A stretch of DNA of 64,000 nucleotides from 73-13 sp035556075 (GTDB lineage: Bacteria > Actinomycetota > Actinomycetes > Actinomycetales > Microbacteriaceae), in the NCBI GenBank assembly GCA_035556075.1, contig DATMFQ010000012.1, positions 9,791-73,790 on the forward strand. Direction: 5' to 3'. The notes beneath the pieces are model-generated. The model was not told where the DNA came from. It was given only the letters and a program-made list of their open reading frames with translations, and searched no databases. A program made the translations under genes and the position numbers. Shown piece after piece: positions 27,792-36,205 of this stretch. Position 1 is the stretch's first letter. Every line of letters starts with the position of its first letter.

Positions 27792-30700
27792 ATGCACCTC
27801 AAGCTCACTGTGCTCGGCGACACCGGTCCCGGCGTCGACCTGTCGGTGACGGCGGACCCGGAGGCGACGGTGGGGGAGCTCGCCGAGGAGCTTGCCGCGT
27901 ACCTCGGGGCGGCGCCCGCGGGCCCCCTCGGGTCCGGTCTCGTGCGGACGCTTCGGCGACTCGACGCCGGAGCGCCGCCAGGAGTGCGGTCCGGGGACGG
28001 TTGGCGGCAGCTGCCCGCGGCGGCGCGACTCGCCGACGGTCCCCTCGCCAGCGGGGCGACGGTCGCCCTCGGGACCGGGCCGCTGCGCGATCCGGCCGCG
28101 CCGACCGTCGCGGAGCTTGCGGTGGTGCGCGGAGCCGACGCCGGCACTCGGCGGGAGCTGGCGGCGGGTACCTGGGTGCTCGGCCGGGACCCGCGCTGCG
28201 ATGTCGTACTCGCGGACCCCATGGTCTCGGCGCGGCACGCGCGGCTGCACGTCGGCGAGCAGCTCGAGCTCGTCGACCTTGGTTCAGCGAACGGGACCAT
28301 TGTCGACGGCCGTGCTGTCGGCCGGGCCACGCTCCGGTCCGACCAGAACGTCGTGCTCGGCGGGACCGTGCTACGGGTGCGCCCCCGCGGTCACTCGTCG
28401 ACCCCGCGGACGCCAGACACCTCCCGGGTCATCCGCTCGCCCCGCGTCGAGCCCCGATTTGCGGGGGAGCGGCTCATCGCTCCGTCCCCACCGGAGCCCG
28501 CTGAGGCGGAGCGCGTTCCGTGGCTGTTCGCGTTGACCCCACTGGTGATCGCGGTCAGTCTCGCCGTCGCGCTCGGCCGCCCCCTCGCCCTGCTCATCGG
28601 TCTGGTGTCGCCGGTCCTGTTGCTCGGCGGCTGGCTCACGCAGCGGGCGAGGCGACGGCACCGTGCACGCGTCGCGCGGGACGAATTCCTCGCGGAGCAG
28701 GCGGCGCATGCCGCAGCACTCGAGCGGGCGATCGCCGCGGAGCGCACCGCGCGACACACCGAGGCGCCGACCGCACGGGAGGTCCTCGTGGCCGTCCATG
28801 CCCGCTCGCCGCTGCTGTGGACCAGGCGGCCGGAGCACGAGGGCTTCCTCGCGGTGCGACTGGGCACGGCGAGACTGCCGTCCCGCACGACGATCGATGC
28901 AGCCGACGGGCCGACCAGGCGTCGCGAGTCGCGTCCCGAGCTGGCGGACCTCCCCGTCGTCGCGCAGCTCCGCGAGGCGGGGGCGCTCGGGATCGCGGGG
29001 CCGCCGGCGCGGGCGGGGCCGATGCTCGACGGCATCCTCATCCAGCTCCTCGGCCTCAACTCGCCGAGCGAGGTCGTCCTCGCGGCGCTTGTCCCGGATG
29101 ACTGGGCTGGACGAATGCGGTGGCTCGGCTGGGTCCCGCACGCCTCCTCGCCCGCGTCGCCGCTCGGCGAGCTGCCCCACCTCGCCGTGGGGCCGACGCG
29201 GGCGACCGAGCTGCTCGAGCGCCTCGAGGGCCTCGTGCGCGACCGCGTGGCGGTCGGGGCGTCCGGGGCGACGTCCTCCCTGCCGGCCGTCGTGGTGCTG
29301 TTCGACCACGACGCACCGGTGCCGCTCGAGCGGTGCATCGCCCTCAGCGAAGCCGGACCCGCCGTCGGGGTGCACCCGATCTGGCTGGCGCCCTCGCACG
29401 AGCGCCTCCCGGCCGCCTGCCGGATCTCGGTCGAGGTCATGGGGTCGGCGGCCGGTCGGGGGATGGGGACGCTGCGCTTCGTACGGCAGGGCCTCGAGCT
29501 TGTCGGGGCCCGACTCGAGGAGGTCGGCCCGGACGACGCCTTGGGCTTCGCTCGGGCTCTCGCTCCGCTCGTGGACGCGGCGGCGCCTCCCGCTGCGGTA
29601 GATATGCCGCGGGAGGTCTCGCTGGGCACGCTGCTTGGCGACGAGCTCCTCGACGACCCCGCCGCGGTGCTGCAGCGGTGGCGGGAGCACGACCGATCCG
29701 GCGCTCGCGGCCTGCCCGCGATCATCGGTGTCGGCCTGGAGGGGCCGGTGCGCCTGGACCTGCGGGCGCAGGGCCCGCACGCGCTCGTTGCCGGGACCAC
29801 GGGCGCCGGCAAGAGCGAGCTGCTCCGCGCCTGGGTGCTCGGGCTCGCCGTCGAGCACCCGCCCGATCGGCTCACCCTCCTCTTCGTCGACTACAAGGGC
29901 GGCACGGCCTTCGCCGACTGCGTCCGGCTCCCGCACTGCGTCGGCCTCGTCACTGATCTCGGGCCGCGCGAAGCGCGGCGGGCGCTGGTGAGCCTGCGCG
30001 CGGAACTGCGCCGCCGGGAGCGAATATTCGCGCGCCTCGGGGCGAAGGAGCTTGTCGACCTGCAGGCCCGTGGCGACCTGGAGGCGCCGCCCGCGCTCGT
30101 CATCGTCGTCGACGAGTTCGCGGCGCTCGCGCGGGAAATCCCCGAGTTCGTCGACGGCGTGCTCGATCTCGCCCAGCGCGGGCGCGCGCTCGGCATGCAC
30201 CTCGTGCTCGCGACGCAGCGCCCGGGCGGTGTCGTCACCGACGGGGTGCGGGCGAATGCGAGCCTGCGGATCGCGCTGCGCACCGCCGAGATGCCCGACA
30301 GCCTCGATGTGCTCGGGGTGCCGGACGCGGCGCGGCTCTCGGTGGCGACGCCCGGGCGGGCGCTGCTGCGGTCGGGGGCTGGGCCCGTCGAGGTCGTCCA
30401 GACCGCGTACACGGGCGGTCACAGCTCTTCGGCGGCGCCGCGGGTGCGGCTGGCGCCGCTCGGCTTTGCTGAGTCCGACTCCGAGCCCCCGTCCGAGCCC
30501 GTCGGGCTCGGACCGTCGGCCGCATCGGACGCGGTGGGGCCGAGCGATCTGGTCCGACTCGTCGCGACGATTGACGCGGCGGCGGGCCGGACGGGTGCGG
30601 CCGCGCCGCGACGTCCGTGGCTTCCGGAGCTGTCGGACCGGGTCGAGCTGACGGAGGTCCTCACCGGCGACGACACCCGCATTCCGCTCGGGGTCAGCGA

Positions 30701-32201
30701 CGTGCCGGAGGAGCAGACGCAGCGCCTTGCCGTGTACCGTCCGGACCGTGATGGGCATCTCGCGGTGCTCGGCGCGAGTGGGTCCGGCAAGTCCGCGACG
30801 CTTCGCGCCCTCGCGCTCGCGGTGGCGGTGACGCCGCACGGCGGTCCGGTGCACGTGTATGGCATCGACTGCGCCTCGGGCGGGCTGCGCGGACTCGAGG
30901 CGCTGCCGCACGTCGGCTCGATCGTGCCGGGCGACGACTTCGAGCGCGTGGAGCGGCTGCTGCGTCGACTCAGCAGCGAGTTGACCCGGCGGGTGCGGGA
31001 CTGGGCGAGTACCGGGGTCGAGGCGCTGCCAGCGCGGCGCACGGTGGCCGGTGGCGCGGACCTTCCGCGGCTCCTGCTCCTCGTGGACGGCTTCCCGGCG
31101 TTCCGGGAGGCGTGGGAGTCGCGTCCGGGTCGGGCGGCGGCGTATGACGTGGTCCGCGAGATCCTCGCCAGTGGTCGCTCGCTCGGGATCCATGTCGCGC
31201 TCACCGCCGATCGGGCGGCTGCGCTGCCGAGCGGCGTGGCGGCCGCGGTGCAGCGTCGCGTGCAGCTGCGGCCCGCGGACGACACCGGGTCGGCCCTCGC
31301 GACGGCACCGCCTGGCCGGGCCGTCGTCGACGGGCTCGAAACCCAGATCGGCTGGCTCGGCGCCGCGGCGGCGGCCGACTCGGTTGAGCCGGGTGCGGGC
31401 GGCTCCCCGGCGTCGGCGTCGCAGGCGATCGCGGCGTATGCCGCCCGGCACCGCGGTCGCATCCCGCGTGCCGAGCCGGTGCGGGCGTTGCCACGGGACC
31501 TTGATCCGGTCGAGCTGCCCGATGCCGTCGCTGGCGATCCGGTCCTCGGTCTCGCGGCGGAGACGCTCGAACCGCTCGGGTTCGCCGCGGACGGCGTGCT
31601 GCTGGTCGCGGGGCCGCCAGGCAGTGGTCGCACGAATGCACTGGCCTGGTCGGCAGTGGCGCTCCGACGAGCGGTGCCGACGCTGACCATCGTGCATCTG
31701 GGTCCCGTGGGCTCCGTGCTCGCTGGGCACCACGCCGTCCACCGCTCGGCGCTTGGGGCGGGTCCCGTCGAGGCGATCGTTCGCGAGCTGCTGGCGACGC
31801 CGGAGGCGACGTGCGCGGTCATCGTGGAGTCGGTGGCGAGTTTCCTCGGCACCCCGGCCGAACCGATGCTGCTCGCGCTGCTCCGGCAGCAGCGCGGTGC
31901 GGGTGGGTGTGTCATCGCCGAGGAGCAGGTCGTCGGCTGGGCGGGCGCCGCCCCCCTGCTGCTCGAGCTGCGGTCGGCACGGCGTGGCCTCGTGCTGCAG
32001 CCGGAGCCCGGCGATGTGGAGTCACTGCTCCGGGTCGCGCTCCCGAGGACATCGGGGGAGCCCGTCCCGCCCGGTCGCGGACTGTTCGTCGAGGCAGGTC
32101 GCGCCCGCCTCGTACAACTTCCTCACATGCGCCGCGGATCGCCGGCCGTCCACGGCTCGCCCGGGGTCGTCGCCGCGGATCTCGTGGTCGCAGTACCGTG
32201 A
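27792..32201 (+). CDS. FHA-domain FtsK/SpoIIIE-type ATPase of a type VII-like secretion system (EccC/EssC-like)
   Basis: 1469 residues. Order: N-terminal beta-rich part (1-105); FHA domain (about 110-198, with GRDPRCD at 131 and MVSARHARLH, GSANGTIVDG); paired membrane segments (about 243-285); a long linker; three FtsK/SpoIIIE ATPases. Walker A motifs: GTTGAGKS (668-675), GASGSGKS (994-1001) and GPPGSGRT (1274-1281). The first has Walker B VIVVDEFAAL (about 770); the second has LLLLVDGF with Gly replacing the catalytic Glu; the third has Arg in place of the P-loop Lys. Known EccC/EssC proteins are such triple motors moving WXG100 substrates. Only the first module looks fully catalytic. Confidence 0.88.
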   Translation: MHLKLTVLGDTGPGVDLSVTADPEATVGELAEELAAYLGAAPAGPLGSGLVRTLRRLDAGAPPGVRSGDGWRQLPAAARLADGPLASGATVALGTGPLRDPAAPTVAELAVVRGADAGTRRELAAGTWVLGRDPRCDVVLADPMVSARHARLHVGEQLELVDLGSANGTIVDGRAVGRATLRSDQNVVLGGTVLRVRPRGHSSTPRTPDTSRVIRSPRVEPRFAGERLIAPSPPEPAEAERVPWLFALTPLVIAVSLAVALGRPLALLIGLVSPVLLLGGWLTQRARRRHRARVARDEFLAEQAAHAAALERAIAAERTARHTEAPTAREVLVAVHARSPLLWTRRPEHEGFLAVRLGTARLPSRTTIDAADGPTRRRESRPELADLPVVAQLREAGALGIAGPPARAGPMLDGILIQLLGLNSPSEVVLAALVPDDWAGRMRWLGWVPHASSPASPLGELPHLAVGPTRATELLERLEGLVRDRVAVGASGATSSLPAVVVLFDHDAPVPLERCIALSEAGPAVGVHPIWLAPSHERLPAACRISVEVMGSAAGRGMGTLRFVRQGLELVGARLEEVGPDDALGFARALAPLVDAAAPPAAVDMPREVSLGTLLGDELLDDPAAVLQRWREHDRSGARGLPAIIGVGLEGPVRLDLRAQGPHALVAGTTGAGKSELLRAWVLGLAVEHPPDRLTLLFVDYKGGTAFADCVRLPHCVGLVTDLGPREARRALVSLRAELRRRERIFARLGAKELVDLQARGDLEAPPALVIVVDEFAALAREIPEFVDGVLDLAQRGRALGMHLVLATQRPGGVVTDGVRANASLRIALRTAEMPDSLDVLGVPDAARLSVATPGRALLRSGAGPVEVVQTAYTGGHSSSAAPRVRLAPLGFAESDSEPPSEPVGLGPSAASDAVGPSDLVRLVATIDAAAGRTGAAAPRRPWLPELSDRVELTEVLTGDDTRIPLGVSDVPEEQTQRLAVYRPDRDGHLAVLGASGSGKSATLRALALAVAVTPHGGPVHVYGIDCASGGLRGLEALPHVGSIVPGDDFERVERLLRRLSSELTRRVRDWASTGVEALPARRTVAGGADLPRLLLLVDGFPAFREAWESRPGRAAAYDVVREILASGRSLGIHVALTADRAAALPSGVAAAVQRRVQLRPADDTGSALATAPPGRAVVDGLETQIGWLGAAAAADSVEPGAGGSPASASQAIAAYAARHRGRIPRAEPVRALPRDLDPVELPDAVAGDPVLGLAAETLEPLGFAADGVLLVAGPPGSGRTNALAWSAVALRRAVPTLTIVHLGPVGSVLAGHHAVHRSALGAGPVEAIVRELLATPEATCAVIVESVASFLGTPAEPMLLALLRQQRGAGGCVIAEEQVVGWAGAAPLLLELRSARRGLVLQPEPGDVESLLRVALPRTSGEPVPPGRGLFVEAGRARLVQLPHMRRGSPAVHGSPGVVAADLVVAVP

Positions 32202-32252
32202 CCACGATCGCCGCCGCCGCGGCGGTCAGGCACCCACAATAAGGAGGCATCC

Positions 32253-32549
32253 ATGGTTGATCTCGATGTCAGCTACGACCAGATGCGGGCGGCGGCGGGC
32301 CGACTGCGGATCGGGCAGGAGGAGCTCGCGGCCACGCTGCAGCAGCTCCGAGCACACGTCGGCGTCCTCGTCGCCGATGGCTTCACGACGACCGCGGCGT
32401 CCGCCGCATTCCAACTCGCGTATGAGCAGTTCACCCAGGGCGCGCTGCAGGCGGTGTCGGGTATCGACGCCATGGCGCTGTTCCTCGAGCAAGCGGCCGC
32501 GACGCTCGCCGAGGTCGACGGCCGACTCGCCGCACAGTTCGCCGGCTGA
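32253..32549 (+). CDS. WXG100-like secreted helical-hairpin protein
   Basis: 98 residues, AAGGAGG site, 51 bp after the ATPase gene. Length, two long amphipathic helices and position fit an EsxA-type T7 substrate. The turn that normally reads WxG is here VADGFTTT, with no Trp in the protein, so the defining motif is lost or replaced. No clear YxxxD/E export signal is seen near the C-terminus (IDAMALFLEQAAATLAEVDG). Probably secreted as a dimer by the upstream ATPase; a structural or partner role is possible too. Confidence 0.7.
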   Translation: MVDLDVSYDQMRAAAGRLRIGQEELAATLQQLRAHVGVLVADGFTTTAASAAFQLAYEQFTQGALQAVSGIDAMALFLEQAAATLAEVDGRLAAQFAG

Positions 32550-32554
32550 GTCGG

Positions 32555-32860
32555 ATGCGAGATCTGCGGCTGACGGCTGCGGCGCTCGAGCACACCGCGG
32601 CCGGGCTCGAGCGCGCGCACGCCGAGCTTGTCCTGGTGCGCCCCGCGCTCCACGAGGCGGCGGGGCTGACTGGGCACGCCCGGCTGAATTGGCGGCTGGT
32701 CGAGGTCGCCAACGACCTCGACCTCCGGCTCCGGGCCACCGCCGAGCTCCTCGCCGGGCTCGCGACTGCCGGGCCAGTGATCCGAGACTCCTTCGCAGCC
32801 GTCGATGCGCGCTTCGATGGCGTGGCGAGCGGCGGAGTGGAGCCCGGTGCTCGAGGGTGA
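32555..32860 (+). CDS. Small helical protein of the type VII-like locus
   Basis: 101 residues, unrecognised. Starts 5 bp after the WXG100-like gene and overlaps the next gene by 56 bp, so it is translationally tied to both. Predicted mostly helical: LRLTAAALEHTAAGLERAHAEL then a break (LTGHARLNWRLVEV) and LRLRATAELLAGLA. The length, two-helix layout and position suggest a second ESX-like partner for the protein before it (inference). It has one Trp but no WxG. Confidence 0.55.
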   Translation: MRDLRLTAAALEHTAAGLERAHAELVLVRPALHEAAGLTGHARLNWRLVEVANDLDLRLRATAELLAGLATAGPVIRDSFAAVDARFDGVASGGVEPGARG

Positions 32861-34385
32861 CCCCGCAGGCTTGGCGCGGTGTGCGGCGACCCAGCGAGGC
32901 GCGGCGGGCACGGTCCTCGCCGCGGCCGCCGAATTGCGCGGCGATTCGCCGGCCACCATCTCCCACGCGGTCGACGCGTTGCGCCTGGCCCAGCACCGGG
33001 CAGCCGCGAGCCTGGAGACGCTGCGCGCGCTGCTGCTGGCGACGGCCGCGATCCTCGAGGACTATGCGGCGGCGCTCGAGACGGCGCAGGGGCTCGCGGC
33101 CGATGCTGACGAGCAGGTCCGCCGGATCGACACGGCGCGCGAGCAGGGGGTCGAGCGCCTCGAGACGGCCCTGCGTCGACGCGCGCTCCTGGCCGGTGCC
33201 GACCCGGTCACGGCCGCCGGGCTGGAGCAGGAGGCCGCCGAGGAGCAGGTCCGGCTCGCCCGGCTGGATCGCCAGCGCCTCGATGCGGTGGCGCAGCACG
33301 AGCGCGCGGCGCACGATCGGGACGTCGCGGCGGAGGCCGCTGCCACCCGCTTCGCGGCGCTCGGGACATCACCGGATGCCGCGCAGCTCGCCCGGCCATC
33401 TGAGGCCGCCGACGCGGTGCACCCAGCTCCCGCCGGCACCTGGCTTCGCACCGTCCTCGACCTCCGGGAGCGCGCCGTCGAGCACCTCTTCGGCAGCCTC
33501 TGGGAGTCGCTCCTTTCTGCCGGCGCGTTCACCGTTGGTGGGCAGGCGGCACGGGTGGCATCACGGCCGTTCGAGCTCGCGGTCCTGGCGGCGGGTGCGG
33601 GCGTCGCCGCCGCATTCGTCCGGGAGTCCATTGCCGCCGATCTCCGCGCGCCGACGCCCACCGTGCGACCGGTGCGCGCCCCGGCGTCCGCGACACCACG
33701 CACCGTTGCGGAGGCGTTCGTCGAGGCGGCCGAGGTCGATGCGCTCGGACGCGACGCGCGGACTGTCGTCAAGATCACCCAGCTGCATGGCTCGGACGGC
33801 ACCACCCGGTGGCGCGTCGTGCTGCCGAGCACACAGGAGTGGGTGTCCCTCGGCGGCGACCGTGGTGCCACCAACGACCTCGACGCGAACCTCGCCCTCC
33901 TGCTCGCCCCGGAGCATCGCACGCAGGTTGAGCGCGGCGTGTTCGAGGCGATGCGGCAGGCCGGCATCGCACCGGAGGACCCGGTGCTCCTCGTCGGCTT
34001 CAGCCAGGGCGGCATCATGTCGGCGCACCTCGCCGCACACCGCGACGAGCAACACTGGGCCGGGGTCATCGCGGCGGGTGCCCCGATCGACGCGATGCCG
34101 ATCAGGCCCGGAGTGCCGGTCGTGTCGGTCGAGCACTTCGGCGATCCCGTTCCGCGCCTGGAACCCGGCCTCGCCCCGGACCGGGCAGCGAGAGACAACT
34201 GGACCACGATTCGGGCCGCGTCCAGCGCCACGAGCGACGGGCTCGTCGGCATCCACAGCGCTGTCGAGTACGACGCGACGCTGCGTCGGCACGGTGGTGA
34301 CGTCGCTTCGCAACATCCGCAGTTGCAGGCCTTCTTTGCGGCCGACGAGCGCACGAGGACGCGATACTACGCCTGGCAGGAATGA
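32805..34385 (+). CDS. Putative type VII effector: helical N-terminus fused to alpha/beta-hydrolase
   Basis: Up to 526 residues (ATG 32805; ATG 32817 also possible). The first 220 residues are almost all Ala/Glu/Arg-rich helices with coiled-coil character (LEQEAAEEQVRLARLDRQRLDAV), like the LXG/WXG-type export halves of T7 effectors. A hydrophobic stretch (about 245-275) follows. The C-terminal half has a hydrolase nucleophile elbow GFSQGG with Ser400, preceded by PVLLVGF; later VEHFGDPVPR may carry the acid, and His residues follow. No classical signal peptide. A lipase, esterase or peptidoglycan-related activity is conceivable; the target is unknown. Confidence 0.6.
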   Translation: MRASMAWRAAEWSPVLEGDPAGLARCAATQRGAAGTVLAAAAELRGDSPATISHAVDALRLAQHRAAASLETLRALLLATAAILEDYAAALETAQGLAADADEQVRRIDTAREQGVERLETALRRRALLAGADPVTAAGLEQEAAEEQVRLARLDRQRLDAVAQHERAAHDRDVAAEAAATRFAALGTSPDAAQLARPSEAADAVHPAPAGTWLRTVLDLRERAVEHLFGSLWESLLSAGAFTVGGQAARVASRPFELAVLAAGAGVAAAFVRESIAADLRAPTPTVRPVRAPASATPRTVAEAFVEAAEVDALGRDARTVVKITQLHGSDGTTRWRVVLPSTQEWVSLGGDRGATNDLDANLALLLAPEHRTQVERGVFEAMRQAGIAPEDPVLLVGFSQGGIMSAHLAAHRDEQHWAGVIAAGAPIDAMPIRPGVPVVSVEHFGDPVPRLEPGLAPDRAARDNWTTIRAASSATSDGLVGIHSAVEYDATLRRHGGDVASQHPQLQAFFAADERTRTRYYAWQE

Positions 34386-34417
34386 GGTGGTGCCGTGGTT
34401 GACGCAGCTTGCGCGGC

Positions 34418-34429
34418 TAGCCTGGCACG
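34418..34429 (+). promoter_or_regulatory. Leaderless-type promoter of truB (TAGCCT, 6 nt before GTG)
   Basis: TAGCCT at 34418-34423, 6 nt, then GTG 34430, without a Shine-Dalgarno. It gives truB a promoter separate from the type VII-like operon. Confidence 0.5.
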
Positions 34430-35383
34430 GTGGATGAGGGCAGCGTGATCGGCGGCGGGGTGGTCCTGCTTGACAAACCGGCGGGGATCACGAGCCATGA
34501 TGCCGTCGCGCGACTTCGGCGAGCGCTTGGGACCAAGAAGGTCGGGCACGCGGGCACGCTCGACCCGATGGCCACCGGCCTGCTCGTCCTCGGGGTGGGG
34601 CCCGCGACTCGGCTCCTCACCCACCTGGTCGGGCTCGACAAGGTGTATGCGGCGACGATCCGGCTCGGTGCGACGACGACGAGCGACGATGCGGACGGAG
34701 ACCTCCTTGTCACGAAGGATGCCTCCGGCGTCGAGGACGCCGCGATCACTGCCGGCATTGCGGCGCTGACCGGTGAGATCTCGCAGCGCCCGAGCGCCGT
34801 CAGCGCGATCAAGGTCGACGGGGTGCGCGCCCACGAGCGCGTACGGGCGGGGGAGCACGTCGAGCTGAAGGCCCGCCCCGTCACGATCCATGCGTTCGTG
34901 CCGCTGGCGTTGCGTCGGGAAGCCGACCGCATCGACCTCGATGTGCGCGTGCACTGCTCCTCTGGCACCTATGTCCGCGCGCTCGCGCGGGACCTCGGGG
35001 AGGACCTTGGTGTCGGCGGCCACCTCACACGGTTGCGCCGCACCGCGATCGGGCCGTTCCAGGTGGCGGACGCGCAACCGGTGCCGGAGTGGCGAGCACG
35101 GGACGCGGCCGACGGGAGCAGCCCCCGCATTCATCTCCGAACTCCCGCTGAGGTCGCCGAGCGACTCTTCCCCTCGGTGCGACTCGACGGGCAGCAGGCC
35201 GCGGACCTCGCGAACGGGAAGCGGCTCGAGCTCGACACCCCTGACGCCCCGACCGTCGCGGCGCTCGCACCGGACGGCCGCCTCGTCGGGCTCGTCGCGA
35301 TCGAGCGGGGGCGGACGCGGGTCCTCACCAATTTCCCGGTGCCGAGCCAGCGCGCCGGATCAGGGCAGGATGGTGTCTCGTGA
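34430..35383 (+). CDS. truB: tRNA pseudouridine(55) synthase
   Basis: 317 residues. Makes pseudouridine 55 in the T-loop of tRNAs. Seen: VLLDKPAGITSHDAVARLRR, the catalytic Asp in KVGHAGTLDPMATGLL, KVYAATIRLG, RPSAVSAIKVDGVRAHERVRAGE and VHCSSGTYVRALARDLGEDLG. The C-terminal extension is shorter than a full PUA domain. It would normally follow rbfA directly. Overlaps the next small gene. Confidence 0.95.
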   Translation: MDEGSVIGGGVVLLDKPAGITSHDAVARLRRALGTKKVGHAGTLDPMATGLLVLGVGPATRLLTHLVGLDKVYAATIRLGATTTSDDADGDLLVTKDASGVEDAAITAGIAALTGEISQRPSAVSAIKVDGVRAHERVRAGEHVELKARPVTIHAFVPLALRREADRIDLDVRVHCSSGTYVRALARDLGEDLGVGGHLTRLRRTAIGPFQVADAQPVPEWRARDAADGSSPRIHLRTPAEVAERLFPSVRLDGQQAADLANGKRLELDTPDAPTVAALAPDGRLVGLVAIERGRTRVLTNFPVPSQRAGSGQDGVS

Positions 35384-35748
35384 TCGAATGGTTCACCTGG
35401 GCGCAGATCATCCTGGGCCTCATCGTCGGCCTCACCTGCATCGGGTTCGCGATCGCCCGGCAGGGGCCCAACGATCTCATGGTCGGCGGCCTCGCCCTCA
35501 TGGAGCTCGTCCTCATCGCGCAGGTCGTCGTCGCCATCGTCGCGCCGAATGTCGGCAACCACCCCAGTGGCAGCCTGCTCGAATTCTGGATGTACCTCGG
35601 GACCGCGCTCGTCATCCCACCCGCCGCGATCGTCTGGGCCCTCATCGAGCGCAGTCGCTGGGCCTCGCTCATCCTCGCCGTCGCGGCCATGGCGATCGCG
35701 GTTATGGTGCTGCGGATGCACACCATCTGGGTCGTTCAGCTCGCGTGA
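35380..35748 (+). CDS. Small integral membrane protein, unknown function
   Basis: 122 residues, GTG start overlapping the truB stop. Four hydrophobic helices are visible (about 5-26, 37-57, 69-87, 94-115). No catalytic motif. Such small four-helix proteins sit between truB and ribF in some actinobacteria, so it is likely co-expressed with truB. Confidence 0.65.
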   Translation: MIEWFTWAQIILGLIVGLTCIGFAIARQGPNDLMVGGLALMELVLIAQVVVAIVAPNVGNHPSGSLLEFWMYLGTALVIPPAAIVWALIERSRWASLILAVAAMAIAVMVLRMHTIWVVQLA

Positions 35749-35767
35749 GCCGAATACGCTTGGCGTC

Positions 35768-36205
35768 GTGACCGAGACTTTGCCCGCGCCGGCCGGGACG
35801 GCCCGGCGGATGACCGGTGCCGCCCGCATCCTCGTCGTCGTCTACGGGATCCTCGCGCTCGCCGCGACCGGACGCTCGGTCTACCAGCTCATCGAGAAGT
35901 TCGACGAGGCGCCCGTCGCCTACTCGCTGTCCGTCGTCGCGGGCGTCGTCTACATCGTCGCGACCATTGCGCTCGCGGTCGGCACACCCGGCTGGCGCCG
36001 CGTCGCCTGGGTCGCCGTCGGCTTCGAGCTTCTCGGGGTGCTGACCGTCGGCACCATGAGCGCGACGCTCCCCGCGCTGTTCCCCCACGACTCGGTGTGG
36101 TCCTGGTTCGGATCCGGCTACCTCTTCGTCCCGCTCGTGCTGCCCGTGCTCGGCCTGCTGTACCTGTGGCGCACGCGACCGACGGCGACGCGGGAGGGCC
36201 GATGA
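35768..36205 (+). CDS. Small four-helix membrane protein, unknown function
   Basis: 145 residues from the GTG at 35768, chosen because TACGCT ends 7 nt upstream and because it leaves a short polar N-terminus before the first membrane helix (ARILVVVYGILALAATG). Four membrane segments (about 18-34, 49-71, 80-103, 114-135) and a basic tail. The layout resembles the preceding protein, with no convincing sequence identity. ATGA overlap with ribF. Confidence 0.65.
   Translation: MTETLPAPAGTARRMTGAARILVVVYGILALAATGRSVYQLIEKFDEAPVAYSLSVVAGVVYIVATIALAVGTPGWRRVAWVAVGFELLGVLTVGTMSATLPALFPHDSVWSWFGSGYLFVPLVLPVLGLLYLWRTRPTATREGR

Noticed and set aside
28371..31742. Minus-strand open frame of over 1100 codons opposite the FtsK-type ATPase gene (similar ones opposite infB, 22538-25483, and pnp, 59099-62272)
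   Set aside because: Arg/Asp/His-rich low-complexity translations without domains, lying exactly opposite well-supported genes; such frames arise from high third-position GC.
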